Assembly (NCBI GenBank): GCA_015680685.1 | Contig: MNCI01015561.1 | Span: forward strand, 1,360,472-1,424,471 | Source: Gnetum montanum | Taxonomy: Eukaryota > Streptophyta > Gnetopsida > Gnetales > Gnetaceae | Direction of reading: 5' to 3' | Length of the DNA stretch: 64,000 nucleotides | In this document: piece after piece, positions 58,517 to 64,000 of the stretch | Layout of the letters: every line of letters begins with the position of its first letter | Numbering within the stretch: position 1 is the stretch's first letter | The notes under the pieces: model-generated | What the model was told of the DNA's origin: nothing | Seen by the model: the letters and a program-made list of their open reading frames with translations, nothing else | The model's database searches: none | Made by a program: the position numbers and the translations under genes

Positions 58517-59295
58517 TGTTGAACTTTTGTAAATTTTTGTAAGTTTTGATGAAAAAAATGAATACAATGGATAGTTTGGAAGGTGTAAAAATGATCCAAA
58601 GGATTCTTGATCATAAATGATGCTTGAAATATAAGAATTGATCCTCAAAAGTATGTAAGTCAATTAAGCTTTTTATGAGATAGTTGATCAAAATTGTTGA
58701 ACTTATGAATGAATATGAACATGTAGGGAAATCACAATGATTATTTAAGTATTTAGAAGGTACAAGATGATGTGAAATTAATCATCAAGTATGAAACACA
58801 AGATTTATATAAGTGGATCCTCCCCAAAGTAGGCTCCTACCCTTAATGTCCTTATATAATTACACCTAAAAGTGCCTGTTAATAATCAAGGAGTTAAATG
58901 TAAATCATACTTATCTTTCAAAACACGTGTTAGTATTTCCCTAATAAGAAAATAATACTATATTATACAAAACCATTAAATTATGATTATATATAATAGT
59001 GAGGTGAAATGATAGTAGCATGGAATGTAGAAGATGGGACCTAAGGTGTCTTACCATTGGCATAATGAATTCTATATCTAATGCATGGTTAGAGTGATCA
59101 TTAAACTTTCTGTCCAATATCCAAACCAAGTCCATATCACTTACTAGTAACATCACATTATATCATTCCAAAACTAACAATCATAAGACTATCACAATTG
59201 CAAAAAGATATTATTACTTAGAAATGAAGTACAAGGGAGCAAGTTTATTAGTACACAGTTTATTTTAAAAGAGACTTGGCCATTGGATAGAGGAG

Positions 59296-59520
59296 TACCT
59301 TCAAGTATGGGCACCATGTCTTTCTAGCTCCATAACCAAGCAAGTCCAAGAAACATTGAAATTTCTAAGAAGTCACCTACCTTTAGGCATGGGTAACATG
59401 TTTCTCCAGTGGAACCCCTAGAAAATTGTATTATGTGTATTTATTAGATTATTATTATGTCAACCTTACCATAGGACTACCTTCAAGCATGGGTAACATG
59501 TCTTTCTATTGACATGGTAA
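59296..59520 (-). repeat. Threefold copy of the conserved spacer block
   Basis: ACCTTCAAGTATGGGCACCATGTC (59297), ACCTTTAGGCATGGGTAACATG (about 59380) and ACCTTCAAGCATGGGTAACATG (about 59479) lie 80-100 bp apart. Other family copies carry this block once. Confidence 0.7.
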
Positions 59521-60155
59521 GGTAGCACTTATTTTAGAACATACTTCTATTTTTGGTTAGAAATCATCTAAATAATGTAAATTAATAGCATAATAAGCCT
59601 TATAGTAGTAGCTTTAAAGAATCCACAAATCCCCTTGATGTCATACCCGCTTCATCCCCTATTGGTTCTTCACCTTTGCATCTAGACATAATGATCATTG
59701 GTTCATTTTAGTTTTATTATGAAGAAAATGTCATTATGTCCATGGTAAGAACCTCTTATTATTAGAAATGAATAGATGGATGATATGGTCTAACTATATA
59801 TACAATCAATCCTTTAATGATTTGATAAAATAGGATGAAATTCTCATTGTTTCAACTGCATCTTATTTATTCTTTTACAATTTATTAGAAAAATCAACAA
59901 AAATATGTACATGAAAAATGGATAAGAATAGAAAACATATAATGAATTTGAAAGTTATGAAAGAATAAAAATTCATAAGAAATGTAAAAAGTATGAAAGA
60001 ATAAAAAAGATATTAAAGAATATAAAACTTGGTCAAAAAATATAAAAGTTATAACAAAAATGTAAAAAGAGTGTTTGGTGTCTAAGTATTGAAATTTAAC
60101 ACCCATACAACTATTGTCGAAAATGGAAACTTGGAAAAAAAATGGGAGTGAGTGG

Positions 60156-60435
60156 TCTAGTATTCACTGTAGAATCTTTGAGGTAGGGAAAATCATGAAA
60201 TGGTTTGACTTATTGGATATTGACAAGGATGAGCTTCTGTGGATCATTTGGATGGTAAACTTGCATGGGGCCTAATTAATATGTAGCATCGACAATATAG
60301 GGTCCTTTTCATAAATTTTGAAATCTCATTTTTTGTGAGACATGATTTGGATTATAGTAGAAGACTTTATCTTTAGAATTAATAAAAACTTGTCTAATCT
60401 TGACGTCATGTTAGTGTTTGGAATGCTTTTTATGA
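60156..60435 (-). pseudogene. B integrase C-terminal remnant
   Basis: It aligns with 25440-25700 of A5 (plus-sense blocks AAATGGTTTGACTTATTGGAT and ATAGGGTCCTTTTCATAAATTTTGAAA). The zinc domain and catalytic core are absent; the next recognisable sequence is RT, so a deletion removed most of integrase and all of RNase H. Confidence 0.6.
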
Positions 60436-60770
60436 ATTTCATAACATCATTTTCTCTTGATCCTTTGATGTAATGCAAATCTAATTGTATCCATTATATT
60501 CATCCAGAAAACTATAGTACTCATGTCCCACAATGGTATACAAAACTTGGTTAACAAATGGCAAAGGAAAATGGCCTTTGAATGTTTTCATGTTCAACAA
60601 CCTGAAATCTATACAAATCCTTCACTTGCAACCCTTCTTTTGAACAATGACTAATGAGCTAGCTTATTCATTATCTATGATAAGATAGATGAACTCTACT
60701 TTCAATAACTTTTCTAACTCTAGTTTAACAACTTCCTTGAGCTTTGGGTTCAATCTCCATTAAGGTTGAT
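60436..60770 (-). pseudogene. B reverse transcriptase fragment
   Basis: The N-terminal half of RT: in minus frames a segment matching EWVSPLVI, then IDFRLLN-like and SFLDEYNGYN-like sequence near 60490-60520, aligned with A5 27700-28000. The FMDD box lies in the deleted part. Stops and frameshifts are frequent. Confidence 0.65.
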
Positions 60771-61760
60771 AATATGATTTAATAACTAGATCAGTGTAGA
60801 TTCTAGGTTAATAGATGCATGGATCAATGCTAGTAATCTTATCATAAGATCATGCAAATGTAGTTGGCCATTTGTTTACCATTTCTAATAATTTTCTTTT
60901 CTACTCTTTATCAAGATTAACATTTATGATTACCAATTTTTGTTATTAAGGAAAGCATATTTAAGTGCTTCTAATACTGCTTTTAGTTATAGTGGTTCAA
61001 GCTCATGTCTTTTAGGTATCTCTGAATTTTCCCATTTAGCATCTTCTCCCTCTTACAGCTTAGTGTAGTAAGGTTGTCTTCATAACTTCTCTAATTTATT
61101 GATTTCTTCAATATATGCACTTGTAGTTTTTTCCATTGATTCCATGCATATGTTAGACTCTAATTATTCTTCATTTATTAGTCATAGAATGTCTTCTTGT
61201 CTAGTGGTTTCTACATACAGAGATTATTGTACATACATATGTAACATATTTGTTGCATGTATGATGACATTATGTCTTGTTTTCCAAATTATTTGCATGC
61301 AGTTGTACCCATTATCATTGTATGCAATACATGGAACTCTACACCTTTGAATTATTCCAACTTCATCTTCCTTGAAATTTTTAAGGACAAGTCTTTGATT
61401 CTCAACTTAACATCCACGATGCTAAGCCATGCTTTTCCCATGATGATAGGAAATTATCCTTTATTCTTTCCCAATTGGATAACCAAAAAATTAGCTAGAT
61501 AAGACCAATCACTTATGGTAGTTACTACATCTTCCACTTGTCCAAGTGAAATAGCAATCAGCTAGTCCACTAGATCTAATCAAGTGTTACTTTTCTTTAA
61601 TGAAGGGACATTCTAGGCCTTGTACATGTCTTGAGAGATAAGATCAACTCCTAATCTAGAATCTAGTAGAGCCTTACATGGTTTATGTCCTACTATTTAA
61701 AGTTAGACTAAAGAACTTCCTAGATCTATTCTTTTCTTAAGAAGTGCTTCTACTTTAATC
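60771..61760 (-). pseudogene. B linker and protease
   Basis: Protease active-site region KALLDSRLGVDLIS near 61650-61690, followed by MYKA*NVPSLKKSN; the Asp remains but Gly is lost. The linker aligns with A2 and A5, including a decayed CI.YNDNGCN segment near 61310 and KLVI-type sequence near 60930. Confidence 0.65.
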
Positions 61761-62099
61761 TAATGTGTGATTTTTTGTGTGATCATGATAGTGGTGAAGT
61801 TCTTTTTTGTAGATATTGGAAGAATAATGTTCTTTTTAGGACTTTGTGTAGATGGAACAGGGTTAGATGAAGTCCCCATCCTTTGAATCTTTTCTAGATT
61901 TTCTTTAAAGAGGGAATGTTTCCTAGATCTTGGTTCACTTGTCGTAATGTCCTTTTGTATAGTGATTTCCCTAGTAGCACTTTACTATGGTTGTGTTGCT
62001 AGTTCTCCTTGCATGAATAATGATGGTACTGGCAATAATGGATTAGGAGCTTGATATGTGGGACTTGGTTCTGGTTGAGACATGTAAGGAAGAGAATCA
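61761..62099 (-). pseudogene. B gag C-terminal remnant
   Basis: Minus-strand frames read a Pro/Ser/Gln-rich tail (YMSQPEPSPTYQAPNP) and SLFMQGELATQP, matching the gag-protease junction of A2 and A4 (MQGE). The sequence then passes directly into the LTR, so the rest of gag, the leader and the PBS are deleted. Confidence 0.6.
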
Positions 62100-62455
62100 T
62101 ATGAGCGATAAGTATCTATTCCTAGTTTTTTGTACACATCCTAGGTTAATGTAACTACTACTAGAATTACCAAGTAATGTTACTACTGAGTGAATGAAGA
62201 AAAATCACTAGGTTACTAAAAATTACACTTTATGCTTGAAACCAATCATATGTATTCTATCTTACTAATAAACATTGGAACTGTAAATGACTTAAGAAAT
62301 CTAATTGATTTAGTGAAAGTAAACATTATAGAGAAGTATGTTGTAATGATGAAGAACAATCTCGATCTTTATTTCAGCTTATGAATTGTATCTAGGAATA
62401 ATCCACTTTAATAAAGATTATGGTTGGTCTAACTCTTGTACATAATCTTGTCATA
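62100..62455 (-). repeat. B 5' LTR, partial
   Basis: Begins TATGAGCGATAAG, aligned to the TGATGAGCGATAAG terminus of A4, followed by the R/U5 part matched to 35148-35255. U3 is missing. Confidence 0.7.
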
Positions 62456-62539
62456 CATGAGGATTCATCTAAATAGGTGAAGTATTACACTAAAAAGTCC
62501 TTAATGGCTAGTTTAAGTTACTATCAACCTTGTAGTCAT

Positions 62540-63110
62540 TGTAACATCTAATTTTTGAGACCTCACAGGAATACCATTATTAGGAGCAAACCAAATATCT
62601 GTGAGTAATTATGCATTTTTTAATTAACTATAAGTTCACATTTAAGTGGATAACCATTCTAGATATACTAACAACATGTTTTGTAGCATGGGTTCCATCC
62701 TACAATCATGTTCTAGCGAGCTTCTAAGTGAATTTCCTCTACTTTGAAGGTGTTCTAACCCTTCTTACATGTGTTTTATGTGGATTTAGCAAAAAGCTTT
62801 ATTAGTGATCAAGAGGGAGTTAGATGAAGGATTATCTCTTTATGTTTTCTTGTTATGTTTTTAACCATTATATGGATTTGTAATTGGGTTCTGTATATGA
62901 AATTTCTGTTGAACTTTGATTTATCTTGTAACAAGGCCTAAGTGAGCATTAATAAGTTAACATGGATTTCAAGTGACTTCTAAATTATTAAGTTTTTAAG
63001 TGTTTATATGCTTATATAGTTTTATAAGTATTTAAGTTGCTCAAGGATTTATTTATTATGCCCCTTAAGTAATTTTATAATTTAACTATAGTAAGTTTTG
63101 GTGTGTGACA
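62540..63110 (+). repeat. Candidate solo LTR, chromovirus-type
   Basis: It starts TGTAACATCTAATTTTTGAG and ends TTTTGGTGTGTGACA, both typical of Tekay/Del LTR ends. No internal region flanks it. Five-base flanks (GTCAT, TCCTC) do not match, so a target duplication is not seen. No clear similarity to the D LTR was found. Confidence 0.35.
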
Positions 63111-63309
63111 TCCTCTAATGTATTATGTTCATTATGTGTCTTCAGATGTAGTTATAGTCAAATTATTTAGGTTTCAACACTTCCAACTTTCCTTGACAAC
63201 CAAAATTTTCTAGTTTTTTTTTTTTCAGTTTTGTGTGTGTGGTTGGGGGGTGCATGTCAGGGGCAGGGATTGTGTGGGGATGATGCAACACATGTGGTAG
63301 ACCTAAAAA
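63111..63309. other. Stretch with G-rich cluster
   Basis: A T tract (63219-63231) is followed by GGTTGGGGGGTGCATG..GGGGCAGGG..TGTGGGG (63241-63279), four G runs in an otherwise AT-rich window. No coding sequence is seen. Confidence 0.5.
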
Positions 63310-64000
63310 AAGGTAATAATAAGCATAAAAAATCAAAGTACATCACATGCTTAATCACTAAGTAAAAAGCACCAAAAATAACATGTAAAGGAATACTTTT
63401 CAATTTTAGGGATGTTTACTAATGTGCATAGTACAATATATACTTTAAAAAATCAAAGGAGAAAATTAATTATTATTAGGAAGAATGGTTTAGTATTAAC
63501 ATCATTTTCCATCTTCATGCTTGAACTTAAAATAGCAAAAGCATTTGATGTAGCAAGAAAAGGCTTTGGCTAAATATCAACTTTTGTATGACAAGAAGGT
63601 ACATTAATATATGTTGGTGCATATTATCCATCACAATTGCTTACAATAAGACTTTTTAGCATTTGTTATAGTCCACTTGTTAACAAAAGATTTAATCTTT
63701 GGGTAGACAATAATTTGTTTATATATGAAAAACTTTTGCTTACATGCTATATGTTGGAACTAATCAATACTTCCTATAGTAAAAGTCTTTACAGAAACTT
63801 TTATCTTCTCTAGTTTCCTTATTGTCATTTAATCATTATTATCATTAACATTAACTTGATTTTTTATCTATTTAGCTTCAAATTATTTCCTTTCATCCTT
63901 AGTTTCAACGTGTTTTTTTTCCTCATCATCTTTTTTCTTGAGTAGAAAAGGATAAACATTAAATAAATGATGTCCTCCATAATGATAAAATTTGCAAGAA
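63310..64000 (-). mobile_element. F2: second copy of unclassified element F
   Basis: It shares several blocks with F1 (21680-22390) in the same order, including TTTTATCTTCT, ATTAACATTAACTT and the knuckle-like segment at the window edge (HHYGGHHLFNVYP). It continues beyond the window. No RT motif is seen. Confidence 0.45.

Larger units (their letters stand above)
58004..60155 (-). other. B spacer between integrase and ORF3
   Basis: Non-coding. It contains PPT-like CTCCCCCATGATTAAG (58256), the internal TATA/GATATC module (58425-58516), GGATCCTCCCCAAAGTAGGCTC (58816), three copies of the GGGTAACATGTCTTTCTA block (59296-59520) and CCCCTTGATGTCATACCC (59632). About 59850-60150 is very A-rich with no recognised content. 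Confidence 0.6.
35145..62455 (-). mobile_element. B: oldest Athila-like element, split by A3 and A4
   Basis: B runs from a partial 3' LTR (35145-35481) to a partial 5' LTR (62100-62455). Its own parts are 35145-35964, 42950-44758 and 57999-62455; the rest is A3 and A4. It contains ORF3 (interrupted by A3), spacer with internal TATA module (interrupted by A4), an integrase end, part of RT, linker, protease and the last bit of gag. RNase H, most of integrase, most of gag and the PBS are deleted. It is more diverged from A1-A5 than they are from one another. Confidence 0.75.

Overview
The window looks like intergenic DNA from a seed plant with a large, repeat-filled genome. It is AT-rich, and I find no host gene, rRNA, tRNA or CRISPR array. 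Almost everything is a nested pile of decayed LTR retrotransposons. Reading frames are broken mainly by CAA/CAG to TAA/TAG, CGA to TGA and TGG to TAG/TGA changes, as expected of old, cytosine-methylated plant elements. Species cannot be named from this sequence.

Six copies (here A1-A5 and B) belong to one Ty3/gypsy family on the minus strand. The order gag-PR-RT-RNase H-IN, a primer-binding site matching tRNA-Asp, RT motifs FLDGYSGY and FMDDFSTYG, and a CP-type gag knuckle point to the Athila side of the family. LTRs are about 0.78-0.91 kb, begin TGATGAAG and end CTCATCA in element sense, and carry a CTATAAATA box and an AATAAA signal.

Layout: 1-1142 unclassified edge with a PBS-like site; A1 1143-7770 (no PR/RT/RH/IN); A2 7776-20428 (all genes, 3' LTR halved); inverted half-LTR 20440-20909; low-copy unknown element F1 20910-22682; A5 22683-28867 (best pol, lacks gag and 5' LTR); plus-strand chromovirus D from 28868 to about 34.8 kb; B 35145-62455, split by two insertions, A3 (35965-42949) and A4 (44759-57998, perfect ATTAT target duplication); candidate solo LTR 62540-63110; F2 63310-64000.

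A2, A4 and B carry an extra gene, ORF3, between integrase and the 3' LTR, the place where Athila-like elements may carry an env-like gene. The readable parts suggest a globular N-terminal domain and a long coiled coil, without a clear membrane segment. The strongest candidate for something new is upstream of ORF3: in these three copies, and not in the three lacking ORF3, the spacer holds a TATA box next to short repeats that resemble that copy's own LTR U3. This looks like an internal, U3-derived promoter travelling with ORF3. The spacer also has conserved non-coding blocks and repeated polypurine-tract-like motifs. Internal boundaries between pol domains are approximate because frames are broken.
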